In this document: positions 51,284-60,943 of the stretch, piece after piece
Layout: every line of letters begins with the position of its first letter
Position numbering within the stretch: the stretch's first letter is position 1
Origin: Rhodococcus sp. NBC_00297
GTDB lineage: Bacteria > Actinomycetota > Actinomycetes > Mycobacteriales > Mycobacteriaceae
Assembly (NCBI RefSeq): GCF_036173065.1
Contig: NZ_CP108041.1
Location: 2,855,001-2,919,000, forward strand
DNA: 64,000 nucleotides
Reading direction: 5' to 3'
Notes under the pieces: generated by a model
Seen by the model: only the letters and a program-made list of their open reading frames with translations
The model's database searches: none
What the model was told of the DNA's origin: nothing
Program-made: the position numbers and the translations under genes

Positions 51284-53488
51284 ATGACTCCACGCAACGA
51301 TCTCGCAGCCCTCACCAGTGGACGCAACTTCTGGAGCACCGAGCAGCAGGACGGGCTCCCGGCGATCACGCTGACCGACGGCCCGCACGGCGTGCGGATG
51401 CAGGCGAGCGACAGCGACATGTTCTCCGGACGACCCGCGACGTGCTTCCCACCGGCCACCGCCACCGCGAGTACCTGGGATCCCGACCTGCTGCGGCGGA
51501 TGGGAGAGGCGCTGGCCACCGAGGCCCGGTCGATGGACGTGTCCGTCCTGCTGGGCCCCGGCATCAACATCAAGCGCAGCCCGCTCGGTGGCCGCAACTT
51601 CGAATACTTCTCGGAGGACCCGTTGCTCACGGGCACGCTCGCCGCCGCCTACGTGCAGGGCGTGCAGAGCCGGGGCGTCGGCACCTCGCTCAAGCACTTC
51701 GCGGTCAACAGCCAGGAGACCGACCGCATGCGCGTGAGCGCAGAGGTGGACGAACGCACCCTGCGCGAGATCTACCTCCGGGCGTTCCAGCGTGTGGTGG
51801 AGCAGGCGCAGCCGTGGACCGTCATGTGCTCCTACAACCGCATCAACGGCGTCCACGCCTCGCGGAACCGGTGGCTCCTGACGGACGTGCTGCGCGGCGA
51901 GTGGGGTTTCGAGGGCGCCGTCGTGTCCGACTGGGGCGCCGTCGTGGACCGGGTCGACTCGATCGCCGCGGGCCTCGACCTGACGATGCCCGGACCCGAC
52001 GCTGCCGGTGACCAGCGGGTCGCCGACGCGGCGGAGTCCGGTGCGCTCGATCCGGGCGCTCTCGAGACGGCGGCGGCGCGCGTACGCGCACTGGTCGAGC
52101 GCGCGCAGGACGCGAGCGGTTCCGTGGACGTCGATCACGATGCCCACCATGCGCTGGCCCGAGAGATCGCGAGCCGGGCGATCGTCCTGCTGAAGAACGA
52201 CGGTCTGCTGCCCCTCGCACCGGGTTCCGGATCGATCGCCGTGCTCGGTGAGATCGCCCGCACCCCGCGCTACCAGGGCGGCGGTAGTTCGCAGATCACC
52301 CCGACCCGGTTGGACGACGCGCTGTCGGCGATCACCGCTGCCGCGCAGGGCGAGGTGGCGTTCGCGCCCGGGTACGACGCCGACCACGCGTCGACCGAGG
52401 AGACCGACGCCGACGACGGACTGCTGAACGAGGCCGTCGAGCTCGCTCGCACGCACGACATCGCCCTCGTCTTCGTCGGCAACGACCCCGAGACCGAGGG
52501 CATGGACCGCACCACGCTGGCGCTGCCGGAAGGCCATCTGGCCCTGGTCGAGCGAGTGCGCGCGGTGAACGAGAACACCGTGGTGGTGCTGTCGAACGGC
52601 GGCGTGGTCCTGACGTCTCCGTGGGACACCGACGTCCCCGCGATCCTCGAGACGTGGCTGCTGGGACAGGCCGGCGGCGGAGCGATCGCCGACGTGCTGT
52701 TCGGCGTCGTGAACCCGTCGGGACGGCTCGCGGAGACCGTTCCGCTCCGGCTCGAGGACCACCCGTCCTACCTGGACTTCCCCGGTGAGCACGGGGTCGT
52801 CCGCTACGGCGAGGGCATCCACGTGGGCTACCGCGGATTCGATGCGCGCGAGACCGACGTGTCGTACCCCTTCGGGTGGGGCCTGTCGTACACGACGTTC
52901 GAGTACGGCGACGTGACCGCGACGGTGGGGGAGCACGGCATCGACGTCACGGTGCCGGTGACCAACACCGGGGACCGGGACGGCAGGGAGGTCGTGCAGA
53001 TCTACGTGTCTGCGCCCGACGAGGACGCGCACCGCGTTCCGCGTGAGCTCGCGGCCTTCGAGTCGGTCGAGATCGCCGCGGGTGCGACCGAGACCGTGAC
53101 TCTCACCGTCCGGCGTGCCGACCTGGCGTACTGGGACACCCGGGTGTCGTGCTGGATCGTGGCGCCGGGCGAGTACGTCGTGGCCGCGGCGGCATCGTCG
53201 CGCGACCTCCGGAGCGTCGCGATCGTCTCCGTGACGGGCGACGACGTCCGCCTGCCGTTGACGGCCGAGTCGACCGTCACCGAGTGGCTGGACGATCCGC
53301 GCGGCGGTGACCTGCTGCGGACGGCCATCGAGGACGGCGACGGACCGTCGGTGGCACAGGCGATGATGGGCAACCCGGAGACGGCAGTCTTCCTGTCGAG
53401 CGTCCCGCTCGCCCGCATGGTGGCCTTCGGCGACGGAACCCTGACACCCGATGTCGTCGCGCGGCTCGTGCAGGACGCGAACGGCTAG
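51284..53488 (+). CDS. Glycoside hydrolase family 3 (beta-glucosidase-like)
   Basis: This 734-residue cytoplasmic enzyme has a GH3 N-terminal barrel (ITLTDGPHGVRMQ, GPGINIKRSPLGGRNFEYFSED in two parts, SLKHFAVNSQETDRM) with catalytic nucleophile Asp216 in AVVSDWGAVVDR. A C-terminal GH3 domain follows (AIVLLKNDGLLPL, ALVFVGNDPETEGMDR), then an Fn3-like domain (VTVPVTNTGDRDGREVVQIY). About 55 extra residues at the C-terminus are unusual. Likely substrates are beta-glucosides; this is inferred from the family. Confidence 0.9.
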   Translation: MTPRNDLAALTSGRNFWSTEQQDGLPAITLTDGPHGVRMQASDSDMFSGRPATCFPPATATASTWDPDLLRRMGEALATEARSMDVSVLLGPGINIKRSPLGGRNFEYFSEDPLLTGTLAAAYVQGVQSRGVGTSLKHFAVNSQETDRMRVSAEVDERTLREIYLRAFQRVVEQAQPWTVMCSYNRINGVHASRNRWLLTDVLRGEWGFEGAVVSDWGAVVDRVDSIAAGLDLTMPGPDAAGDQRVADAAESGALDPGALETAAARVRALVERAQDASGSVDVDHDAHHALAREIASRAIVLLKNDGLLPLAPGSGSIAVLGEIARTPRYQGGGSSQITPTRLDDALSAITAAAQGEVAFAPGYDADHASTEETDADDGLLNEAVELARTHDIALVFVGNDPETEGMDRTTLALPEGHLALVERVRAVNENTVVVLSNGGVVLTSPWDTDVPAILETWLLGQAGGGAIADVLFGVVNPSGRLAETVPLRLEDHPSYLDFPGEHGVVRYGEGIHVGYRGFDARETDVSYPFGWGLSYTTFEYGDVTATVGEHGIDVTVPVTNTGDRDGREVVQIYVSAPDEDAHRVPRELAAFESVEIAAGATETVTLTVRRADLAYWDTRVSCWIVAPGEYVVAAAASSRDLRSVAIVSVTGDDVRLPLTAESTVTEWLDDPRGGDLLRTAIEDGDGPSVAQAMMGNPETAVFLSSVPLARMVAFGDGTLTPDVVARLVQDANG

Positions 53489-54549
53489 CCGCGCCCGCGT
53501 GCCCGGGTGAACAGCGGGACCACCAGCAGCATCATGAACACCCGGAGCACCTGGGCCGCCACGACGAAGGTCACGTTCACGCTGCTCGCCGCCGCCAGCG
53601 CGAGCACCGCGTAGATACCGCCCGGCGTCGTGGCGAGGTAGGCCTCGTACGGGGTGATGCCGGTGGTGCCCACCAGGATCAGGCCGAGCAGCGCGCAGCC
53701 CACCGCGATGGCGATGATCAGCAGTACCGCCCACGGGATGATGCGGCCGATGGACTTCAGGCTGTCGAGGGTGAACTGCAGGCCGGCCTGCCATCCGATG
53801 ACGATGTAGACGAGCTGGAGCAGCAGAAAGGGCACGCCGGCGTCGCCCGTCCACCCCAGCAGGTCCGCGGCACCGGAGATCAGCAACGGTCCGAGCAGGG
53901 CGGGCGCGGGCAGGCGGATCAGTCGGCCCAGCGGGATGCCCACCAGCAGGCACACCGCGATGAAGAGCGCGTCCGTCCAGAGCGGGGCGGAGGCGGTGTC
54001 GAGTGATCCGCCCTGTCCGGTGTCCGCCGAGAAGACCACCGTGGCGACGAACGGTAGCGACGCGGTGACCAGCAGCACCCGGACGTACTGCACCACGGCG
54101 ACCACCCGCTCGTCGCCGCCCAGATCACGGGCGATCGCGACCATGCCGGACGCACCCCCGGCCACGAGTGCGAGGGCGCCGGTGGTGGCGTCGAGGTCAC
54201 GATGCAGTCCGAGGAGAGCGCCGGCCGCGATGGACAGCACCAGGGTGCCGAGCGAGACGACCACCACCCAGATCCAGTCGGACCCCAGCGAGGACATCGT
54301 GTCCCGATCGAGCAGGGTGCCGATCTCGACGCCGAGCACGGCCTGCGCGCCCATCGACGCGGTGCGCGGAACCTTCCCCGGGCCCCACCCGCACAACGCG
54401 AACACCGTCGCCACGGCGAGCGCGACGAACAGCGCGGCCGACGGAACGCCGACCCGCTCCGCCAGGACGGCGACGACGACGGTCGCCAGAGCGAGCGAGG
54501 CCCAGCGCACCGTGCGCGAGCGGTCGAACGGGACCCGATCCGGACTCAA
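53485..54549 (-). CDS. AbrB family membrane protein (putative transporter)
   Basis: This 354-residue protein has about ten hydrophobic helices and the repeated AbrB (COG3180) pattern: GAQAVLGVEIGTLLD, LVAGGASGMVAIARDLGGDE, GWQAGLQFTLDSL, YLATTPGGIYAVLALAAAS. The family was named after an ammonia monooxygenase link, but its transport role is unproven. TTG at 54549 overlaps the upstream stop (TTGA), which I prefer to the in-frame start at 54597 inside the flavin reductase gene. The stop is shared as CTAG with the GH3 gene. Confidence 0.78.
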   Translation of the reverse strand: MSPDRVPFDRSRTVRWASLALATVVVAVLAERVGVPSAALFVALAVATVFALCGWGPGKVPRTASMGAQAVLGVEIGTLLDRDTMSSLGSDWIWVVVVSLGTLVLSIAAGALLGLHRDLDATTGALALVAGGASGMVAIARDLGGDERVVAVVQYVRVLLVTASLPFVATVVFSADTGQGGSLDTASAPLWTDALFIAVCLLVGIPLGRLIRLPAPALLGPLLISGAADLLGWTGDAGVPFLLLQLVYIVIGWQAGLQFTLDSLKSIGRIIPWAVLLIIAIAVGCALLGLILVGTTGITPYEAYLATTPGGIYAVLALAAASSVNVTFVVAAQVLRVFMMLLVVPLFTRARGRG

Positions 54550-55139
54550 GGCCTGTCGGGGCGCTGGATTCGTCGCACGGCCGGGGGCATGCCCCACTCG
54601 TCGCGGCCGAGCCGGCTCAGCGGTGCGAGGGCGCCGAAGTCGGGCAACCCGTCCTCCGCGAGGAACTCCGGACGCACCGTGATCATCGTGACCGCGCCCA
54701 TGACGACGAACGAGTTGCCCACGTCGACCACCTGATGGAGCGTCGCCTCGATCGAGAGCGGGGACGCGACGACGCGCGGCGGGCGGACGGTCTCACTGGG
54801 CTCGCTCTCGAGGTCGACCGCGGTGTACTCGCTCACCGAGGCGTCGTAGTTCGCGGACGTCTGATTGATCTGCTCGAACAACGACTCGGTGGCGAGGTTG
54901 ACGACGAACTCGCCCGTCTCCTCGATGTTCCGCAGGCTGTCCTTGCGGCCGACCGACGTGAACTGCACCACGGCGGGTGCGCTGGAGGAGACGGAGAAGA
55001 AGCTGTACGGCGCCAGGTTCGGTACGCCGTCCGCGGAGACCGTCGACACCCACGCGATGGGTCTGGGCACCACTGACGTGGTGAGAAGCTTGTAGTAGTC
55101 GCCGGCGTCCATGGTCTGCGGATCGAAGTGTGTGCGCAC
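54546..55139 (-). CDS. Flavin reductase family protein
   Basis: This 197-residue FMN-binding split-barrel protein has YYKLLTTSVVPRPIAWVSTV, NLAPYSFFSVSSSAPAVVQF and RKDSLRNIEETGEFVVNLAT, as in flavin reductases and related FMN oxidoreductases. GTG at 55139 begins VRTHFDPQTMDAG. It is likely co-transcribed with the AbrB-type membrane protein. Partner unknown. Confidence 0.85.
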   Translation of the reverse strand: MRTHFDPQTMDAGDYYKLLTTSVVPRPIAWVSTVSADGVPNLAPYSFFSVSSSAPAVVQFTSVGRKDSLRNIEETGEFVVNLATESLFEQINQTSANYDASVSEYTAVDLESEPSETVRPPRVVASPLSIEATLHQVVDVGNSFVVMGAVTMITVRPEFLAEDGLPDFGALAPLSRLGRDEWGMPPAVRRIQRPDRP

Positions 55140-55222
55140 CGGTTCATCGTGCCAGGGCCGCGCGCGCCCTGGAGGCCGGCCGATCATTCAGGCAGGTCCG
55201 GCATCTGTGACACTCTGAAATG

Positions 55223-56833
55223 GTGAATACGTCCACCTCTCAAGCCGCCGTCGTCGTCGACGAGATGATCCGCGGCGGCGTCCAGGACGTCGTGCTGTGC
55301 CCCGGATCGCGTAACGCGCCGCTCGCGTTCGCGCTCGAGGCCGCCGACCGCGCCGGTCGCGTCCGCCTGCACATGCGCATCGACGAACGCACCGCCGGCT
55401 TCCTCGCCATCGGGCTCGCCGTGTCCGGCCGCCGACCCGTCCCTGTCGTGATGACGTCCGGAACCGCCGTCGCCAATCTCGGACCCGCCGTGCTCGAGGC
55501 CAATTACGCCCGCATTCCGCTGGTCGTGCTCAGCGCCAACCGCCCCTACGAGATGCTCGGCACCGGCGCCAACCAGACGGTCGAGCAACTCGGCCTGTTC
55601 GCGGGTCAGGTGCGCGCGACCATCAGCCTCGGTCTCGCCGAGGAGTCCGACCAGGTCAACAGCCAGTGGCGGTCGGCCGTGTGCCGCGTCCTGGCTGCCG
55701 CACGCGGTACGCGCTCGGGCAACGCCGGCCCGGTCCACTTCGACATGCCGCTGCGCGAGCCCCTCACGCCCGACCCGGCCGACTCCCGCCCCGCCCCGGA
55801 GGGACGTCCCGACGGCTCCCCGTGGACCACCACGCAGTACGCGACGCTCGACGTTCCGGTGGACCTGGACCTCTCGGTGGACACCGTCGTCATCTCCGGA
55901 CACGGCGCCGCCTATCGGCCGGAACTCGCCGGGCTGCCGACGGTCGCCGAGCCGACCGCGCCTCTGCACGGCCACCCGCTCAACCCGCTCGCGCTCGGTG
56001 CGCTGTCGCCGCGCCAGGCCATCATCACCGGGCGTCCCACGCTGCATCGTCAGGTCTCGAAGGTGCTGGCCGACCCGGCCGTCTCCGTCATCGCTCTCAC
56101 CACCGGACCCCGCTGGCCCGACGTCTCGGGCAACGTCGTGGCGACCGGAACGCGCGCGCTGGTCACCGGGACACCGTCACCCGAGTGGCTGCGTCGCTGT
56201 GCCGACGCCTCGGAGTCGGCCGATGCCGCGGTCCGCGGGCAGCTCGACTCGCTCTCGATTCCAACGGGTCTGCACGTCGCCGCCGCCGTGTCGTCGGCAC
56301 GTCGGCCGGGTGATCTGCTCGTGCTCGGCGCCTCCAACCCGGTGCGCGACATGGCGCTGGTCGGCTACCCGGCGGAAGACGTCCGGGTGCTGTCCAATCG
56401 CGGTGTGGCGGGCATCGACGGCACCGTCTCCACCGCGGTGGGCGCTGCGCTGGCACACGACGGCCGCACCATCGCGTTGATGGGGGACCTGACGTTCCTG
56501 CACGACGCGTCCGGACTGCTCATCGGCACCGGGGAGCCCCGACCGCGGGACCTCACCATCGTCGTCGCGAACGACGACGGTGGCGGCATCTTCGAACTGC
56601 TCGAGCAGGGTGATCCCCAGTACGCGGGCGTCTTCGAGCGCGTGTTCGGCACTCCGCACGGCATGGACCTCGCGGCGCTGTGTGCCGCGTACCGGATCCC
56701 GCACCGGCGGGTCGATCCCGACGAGCTCGCGAAGCTGCTCACGGGTCACGCCGAGAGCACCCGGGTGCTCGAGGTGACCACCGATCGGTCCGGTCTACGC
56801 GCGCTGCATGCTTCGATCCGCGCTGCCCTCTAG
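55223..56833 (+). CDS. menD: 2-succinyl-5-enolpyruvyl-6-hydroxy-3-cyclohexene-1-carboxylate synthase
   Basis: MenD is the thiamine-diphosphate enzyme that commits isochorismate to menaquinone. The 536-residue protein has [18 protein letters not shown] with the catalytic glutamate in [13 protein letters not shown], and the ThDP motif [13 protein letters not shown]...[14 protein letters not shown] at 55223 gives [14 protein letters not shown], aligned with the N-terminus of other MenD proteins; the ATG one codon earlier is less likely. The TAG stop is shared as CTAG with the convergent gene. Counterpart of Rv0555. Confidence 0.95.
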   Translation: MNTSTSQAAVVVDEMIRGGVQDVVLCPGSRNAPLAFALEAADRAGRVRLHMRIDERTAGFLAIGLAVSGRRPVPVVMTSGTAVANLGPAVLEANYARIPLVVLSANRPYEMLGTGANQTVEQLGLFAGQVRATISLGLAEESDQVNSQWRSAVCRVLAAARGTRSGNAGPVHFDMPLREPLTPDPADSRPAPEGRPDGSPWTTTQYATLDVPVDLDLSVDTVVISGHGAAYRPELAGLPTVAEPTAPLHGHPLNPLALGALSPRQAIITGRPTLHRQVSKVLADPAVSVIALTTGPRWPDVSGNVVATGTRALVTGTPSPEWLRRCADASESADAAVRGQLDSLSIPTGLHVAAAVSSARRPGDLLVLGASNPVRDMALVGYPAEDVRVLSNRGVAGIDGTVSTAVGAALAHDGRTIALMGDLTFLHDASGLLIGTGEPRPRDLTIVVANDDGGGIFELLEQGDPQYAGVFERVFGTPHGMDLAALCAAYRIPHRRVDPDELAKLLTGHAESTRVLEVTTDRSGLRALHASIRAAL

Positions 56834-57330
56834 GCCCTGTCGGCGAGGTACTCCCGTGCCTGCTTGCTCTCGGAGTGCACCATCTTGCCGATCATCTCGG
56901 TGACCATGCCCTCGATCTTGCCGCCGACGAACGGGACCTTCACCTCGGCCGTCCCCTTCAGGGTCAGGCGCGATCCGGTGCCATGAGGCACCAGTTCGAA
57001 CGTTCCGCGCACCTTCGAGGTCAAGCCCGTCGATCCGCCTTCGAGCGTGCCGTTCGCACGGTCGCCTTCGAGCGGTCCCCAGCTGTCCTTGCGCGTGATC
57101 ACCAGGTCGCCGCGAATCACCTTCCGGACGAACCCCGGCAGCACGGACGCGCCGACCCCCTCGGAGATCACCACGTCGAAGCCGCCGTCGGGCCGGTGCG
57201 AGTACTCCACGCTGGCCCGGTCGGAGACCTCCTTGGTTCGCTTGTCCCACAACGCTTCGTCCGTCAAGGCGGAGTGCGCCTGCGCCGGTGTCACGTCGAA
57301 GTCCTCGGTGTAACTGAATTTCCGCCCCAT
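56830..57330 (-). CDS. DUF2505-like/START-like protein
   Basis: The 166-residue protein starts [20 protein letters not shown] and continues with [35 protein letters not shown] and [20 protein letters not shown] to [17 protein letters not shown]. This is the pattern of the DUF2505 branch of START/SRPBCC-like lipid-binding folds. The function is unknown. TAACGT lies eight bases before the ATG. Confidence 0.8.
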   Translation of the reverse strand: MGRKFSYTEDFDVTPAQAHSALTDEALWDKRTKEVSDRASVEYSHRPDGGFDVVISEGVGASVLPGFVRKVIRGDLVITRKDSWGPLEGDRANGTLEGGSTGLTSKVRGTFELVPHGTGSRLTLKGTAEVKVPFVGGKIEGMVTEMIGKMVHSESKQAREYLADRA

Positions 57331-57384
57331 GGCGGGAGACGTTACTCGGCGTACCGCTGCCGACGTCCTGCGTGGTGCGGTCGC

Positions 57385-57390
57385 TAGCCT
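57385..57390 (+). promoter_or_regulatory. -10 box of a leaderless promoter for the DUF3592-like gene
   Basis: TAGCCT with six bases to the GTG at 57397. Confidence 0.5.
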
Positions 57391-57396
57391 GTTCTG

Positions 57397-57897
57397 GTGA
57401 ACCCCGTCGTCCCGAGTCCGGCCGGTGCCGAGATGTCCGGTGGCGACATGCCTGCTGTCGAGAACTCCGAGGCGGACGAGGCCCCCGTGCGGCGCCGCTC
57501 GCGCGTTCCCACCGTTCTCCTGGTGATCGCCACCGTCGTCTCGGTGCTCGCGGTCCTGTTGGTCCTCGCGGCGTGGCGCAACGACCACACCATCTCCTCG
57601 GACGAGGGCGTCGCCACGGCCGAGGTGCTGTCGGCCGGACGTCTGCGCTCGGCGGTGAGCTTCGTGACTCCCGACGGCGAGATGCACAATCCCAAGCTCG
57701 GAGTGCTGTACCCGACCAACCTCGTCGCCGGTCAGCGCATCGACGTCGAGTACTCCCGCAGCGATCCCGACCTGGTGCGGGTCGCCGGCCGCGACGCCTC
57801 GGTGGCCGTCGTGCCCGCGCTCTCCGTCATCGTCGTCACGTGGCTGATCGCCGGCCCGTCGATCCTCTACCTGCGGCGCCGCGACGCGCGCGTCTGA
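57397..57897 (+). CDS. DUF3592-like membrane protein (Rv0556-like)
   Basis: The 166-residue protein has a 30-residue polar N-terminus, one helix (VPTVLLVIATVVSVLAVLLV), an extracytoplasmic beta-rich domain (TAEVLSAGRLRSAVSFVTPD, VAGQRIDVEYSRSDPDLVRV) and a second helix (VVPALSVIVVTWLIAGPSIL). This is the DUF3592 arrangement. It follows menD in the same place as Rv0556. Unknown function. Confidence 0.75.
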   Translation: MNPVVPSPAGAEMSGGDMPAVENSEADEAPVRRRSRVPTVLLVIATVVSVLAVLLVLAAWRNDHTISSDEGVATAEVLSAGRLRSAVSFVTPDGEMHNPKLGVLYPTNLVAGQRIDVEYSRSDPDLVRVAGRDASVAVVPALSVIVVTWLIAGPSILYLRRRDARV

Positions 57898-57984
57898 CCC
57901 GGTACCGGAGGGTTCGCCCGGGGTTCGCCCGCTGGTCACGTCGCCCTCGCACCGCGGTCGTCGCGGCGCGGAACAGTCCACGGT

Positions 57985-59130
57985 GTGCGCATAGCCGTGG
58001 TCGCCGAATCGTTCCTGCCTCACGTCAACGGTGTCACCAACTCGATTCTCCGTGTGCTCGAGCACGCGGAGTCCGCAGGTCACGACGCCATGATCGTCGC
58101 GCCGGACACGCCGGCCGGGGTGCCCGCGGCACCGACCTCACACGACTCGTTCCCGGTTCTGCGAGTGCCGTCGGTGATGGTCCCCAAGGTGAGTTCGCTG
58201 CCCGTCGGCGTGCCGAGCCCCGGTATGACCGCCGCGCTGCGCTCGTTCGCGCCCGACGTGGTGCACCTGGCATCGCCGTTCTCGCTCGGTGCCGGTGGCC
58301 TCGCGGCCGCCCGGAGGCTGGACGTCCCGGCCGTCGCCGTCTATCAGACCGATGTCGCCGGGTTCGCCGAGAGTTACGGTCTCGGGTTGACCTCGCGTGC
58401 CTGCTGGGCGTGGACCCGCCGGATCCACAAGGGCAGTGCCCGCACCCTCGCACCGTCGACGTCGGCGATGGACGCACTCGCCGCGCACGGCATCCCCCGC
58501 GTGCATCGCTGGGGTCGGGGAGTGGACACCGTGCGCTTCGCGCCGTCGTCGCGGAACGCGGAGCGTCGTGCGCAGTGGGACGCGGGCGACGCGCTGGTGG
58601 TGGGCTTCGTCGGCCGGTTGGCACCGGAGAAGCACGTGGAACGCCTCGCGGTACTCGAGCGGACACCGGGCGTGCGTGTGGTGATCGTCGGTGACGGTCC
58701 GGAGCGCGCACGGCTCGAGGCGCTCATGCCGTCCGCGGTGTTCACCGGTCAGCTGGGCGGGCAGGCCCTGTCGGAGGCCTACGCGTCCTTCGACGTGTTC
58801 GCGCACCCCGGTGAGCACGAGACGTTCTGCCAGACCGTCCAGGAGGCGCTCGCGAGCGGTGTCCCCGTGATCGGACCCGACGCCGGCGGTCCCCGCGATC
58901 TGGTGAGCCACTGCCGCAACGGGTACCTGCTGCCCGTGGATCGGTACGAGGAGTTGCTGCCGAGCGCCGTGCAGGCCCTCGCCGACCCCACCACGCGTGC
59001 GAGGTTCGCCACGTCCGCGCGCAAGTCCGTCCTGCATCGCACCTGGCCCGCGCTGTGCAGCCAGTTGATCGGCCACTACGAGGCGGTCATCGGCACCTCG
59101 GACGTCGGACGGCGGACGACGGCGGCCTAG
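57985..59130 (+). CDS. mgtA: GDP-mannose-dependent alpha-mannosyltransferase MgtA
   Basis: This 381-residue GT4 enzyme (GT-B fold) has [40 protein letters not shown], the donor-binding [36 protein letters not shown] and the ExxxxxxxE motif in [19 protein letters not shown]. The M. tuberculosis counterpart Rv0557 transfers mannose onto a glucuronosyl diacylglycerol and related acceptors in lipoglycan synthesis. Acts at the inner face of the membrane. GTG at 57985. Confidence 0.88.
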   Translation: MRIAVVAESFLPHVNGVTNSILRVLEHAESAGHDAMIVAPDTPAGVPAAPTSHDSFPVLRVPSVMVPKVSSLPVGVPSPGMTAALRSFAPDVVHLASPFSLGAGGLAAARRLDVPAVAVYQTDVAGFAESYGLGLTSRACWAWTRRIHKGSARTLAPSTSAMDALAAHGIPRVHRWGRGVDTVRFAPSSRNAERRAQWDAGDALVVGFVGRLAPEKHVERLAVLERTPGVRVVIVGDGPERARLEALMPSAVFTGQLGGQALSEAYASFDVFAHPGEHETFCQTVQEALASGVPVIGPDAGGPRDLVSHCRNGYLLPVDRYEELLPSAVQALADPTTRARFATSARKSVLHRTWPALCSQLIGHYEAVIGTSDVGRRTTAA

Positions 59131-59148
59131 GTGAGTGCGCGGCCCACG

Positions 59149-59154
59149 TACTGT
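59149..59154 (+). promoter_or_regulatory. -10 box of a leaderless promoter for menG
   Basis: TACTGT with six bases to GTG 59161; this selects 59161 rather than the upstream in-frame GTG at 59131. Confidence 0.5.
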
Positions 59155-59160
59155 TCAGGT

Positions 59161-59865
59161 GTGGCAGCACACGGCTCCAGAGCGCAACTGGACAAGCAAC
59201 CGCACGACGTCGCGTCCATGTTCGACGGAGTCGCGAAGCGGTACGACCTGACCAACACCGTCCTGTCCTTCGGGCAGGACCGCGGCTGGCGGCGCGCGAC
59301 GCGCGACGCGCTCGCGCTGAAGCCCGGGGAAGCGGTGCTCGATCTCGCGGCCGGGACCGGAGTGTCCACGGAGGAACTCGGCCGGTCCGGCGCCTGGTGC
59401 GTCGCCACCGACTTCTCCAAGGGCATGCTCCGCGCGGGCCTCTCGCGCGGCGTCCCGATGATCGCGGGCGACGCGATGCACCTGCCGTACGGCGACGACG
59501 TGTTCGACGCCGCCACCATCTCGTTCGGTCTCCGCAATGTGGCCGATCACAACGCCGGCCTCGCCGAGATCCTGCGGGTGGTCCGGCCCGGCGGACGGTT
59601 GGTGGTGTGCGAGTTCTCCACACCGGTCTTCCCGGCGTTCCGCACCGTCTACATGGAGTACCTGATGAAGGCGCTCCCGGCCGTGGCCCGCACCGTCAGC
59701 AGCAATCCCGACGCCTACGTCTACCTGGCGGAATCCATTCGCGCCTGGCCGGACCAGGCGGAGCTCGCGCGGCGCATGCAGTCCGCGGGATGGGGCCGCG
59801 TGCAGTGGCGCAATCTCACGGGCGGCATCGTCACCTTGCACAGCGCCGTGAAACCGGTGTACTGA
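59161..59865 (+). CDS. menG: Demethylmenaquinone methyltransferase
   Basis: MenG (UbiE family) methylates demethylmenaquinone, the final ring modification. The 234-residue protein has [20 protein letters not shown], the SAM motif [36 protein letters not shown] and [14 protein letters not shown]. The start at 59161 gives the same length as the M. tuberculosis enzyme Rv0558 and fits the promoter spacing. Confidence 0.95.
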   Translation: MAAHGSRAQLDKQPHDVASMFDGVAKRYDLTNTVLSFGQDRGWRRATRDALALKPGEAVLDLAAGTGVSTEELGRSGAWCVATDFSKGMLRAGLSRGVPMIAGDAMHLPYGDDVFDAATISFGLRNVADHNAGLAEILRVVRPGGRLVVCEFSTPVFPAFRTVYMEYLMKALPAVARTVSSNPDAYVYLAESIRAWPDQAELARRMQSAGWGRVQWRNLTGGIVTLHSAVKPVY

Positions 59866-59926
59866 AAGATACGGAGAACGCACCTATCGGTGTTCGTACC
59901 GTGTCCGGATACGACATGATCTGCGC

Positions 59927-60910
59927 ATGCCCGTACCGGATTGGCTGCCCTATGCCACCCTCGCTGCCTCGGCCGTCGCCGCCGGCGGGGCCGGTTGGGC
60001 CGTCAGCACCACGCGCATGCACCTCACCAGGGAGACGCGCCGCGCGCGCGAGCTGCGCACCATCCGCGCCGAGCTGGCCCATGATTCCGGTCGCCAGGCC
60101 GTCGAGACGTCGCTGGTACGCGACCAGGTCACCGAGCGCTACCAGGAGTTGTCGGTCGCGCTGACCACCTTCCAGCGGGTCTGGATCGACGCCGTTCGTC
60201 GCCGGACCGCCCCCGACGCGACCGCACTGCCGCCGGGTGCCGACGACCTGCAGGCCGACGTCGACGCCGCCTATCAGGAACTGCTGCGCGTCTCGACGAT
60301 CACCGTCGTCGTGGCCCGCCAGCGCGTCGCGCCGCTGCTCGAGATGCTCATGTCGCTCGATCTCCGGGTGCTGGTGCCCTACTCCACGACGGGCGCGATG
60401 CCGGGTCCGGCCGTCGAGCGGCTGAACCGTGAGCACGGGTTCCTGATCGAGATCCAGCGTCTGCTGCGCGACGCCATGCGCGCCGACCTCGGTCTGCTCG
60501 ACGCCAACGACCTGGGCCTGTTGATCATGGACACCAAGCGCGTCGTCGACACCCTCTCGCCGGACCGCCGGTCGATCGGCTTCGGCGCCACCGAGCGCCG
60601 CATGGTGGAGTACCTGGCCGAGTTCGGGGTGCGGGTACTGGCGGGCGGCAACGAGCGCGACTACACGATGGAAGCGGACCGTTTCGCGTTCTACCAGGCC
60701 AAGGACCCGGCGCTCGCCGGCGCGGTCGAGGCCATCCTGGCGCTGTACGGAGCCGAACTGTCCCTCGCCGTCCACGCCGAACTCGACGAGCAGGCACGGC
60801 TCCCCGTGCTGCAACGCGTCGTGGCGTCTCTCGAGTGCGGCTTCCGCGATCGCGACGGGATACTTCTGCCGGACGGCACCACCGTGTACGCCTTCCGACC
60901 GGGACGCTGA
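59927..60910 (+). CDS. Membrane-anchored hypothetical protein (327 aa)
   Basis: I do not recognise this protein. It has an N-terminal hydrophobic helix (WLPYATLAASAVAAGGAGWAV) and then a largely helical, Arg/Leu-rich soluble part (RETRRARELRTIRAELAHDS, RYQELSVALTTFQRVWIDAV, LNREHGFLIEIQRLLRDAMR, GFGATERRMVEYLAEFGVRV). There are no cysteine clusters or nucleotide-binding motifs. The long helices could be coiled coils. It lies between menG and menJ, convergent with the latter, and may have no role in menaquinone synthesis. Confidence 0.65.
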   Translation: MPVPDWLPYATLAASAVAAGGAGWAVSTTRMHLTRETRRARELRTIRAELAHDSGRQAVETSLVRDQVTERYQELSVALTTFQRVWIDAVRRRTAPDATALPPGADDLQADVDAAYQELLRVSTITVVVARQRVAPLLEMLMSLDLRVLVPYSTTGAMPGPAVERLNREHGFLIEIQRLLRDAMRADLGLLDANDLGLLIMDTKRVVDTLSPDRRSIGFGATERRMVEYLAEFGVRVLAGGNERDYTMEADRFAFYQAKDPALAGAVEAILALYGAELSLAVHAELDEQARLPVLQRVVASLECGFRDRDGILLPDGTTVYAFRPGR

Positions 60911-60914
60911 CCGG

Positions 60915-60943
60915 CTCCTGAGGCAGCCGGGCACTCTCAGGAG
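60915..60943. terminator. Bidirectional hairpin between the 327-aa gene and menJ
   Basis: CTCCTGAG (60915-60922) pairs with CTCAGGAG (60936-60943) around a 13-nt loop. It overlaps the menJ stop and probably ends both convergent transcripts. Confidence 0.6.

Noticed and set aside
51158-53953. Very long minus-strand open frame (over 900 codons)
   Set aside because: It is antisense to the GH3 gene, rich in Arg, His and Gly, has no recognisable domain, and arises from high G+C third positions of the real gene.
54550-54597. Longer start for the AbrB-type protein
   Set aside because: Lies within the flavin reductase gene; TTG at 54549 gives a 4-base overlap.
59131-59160. Earlier GTG start for menG
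   Set aside because: It would overlap the -10 box; the 59161 start fits family length and six-base spacing.
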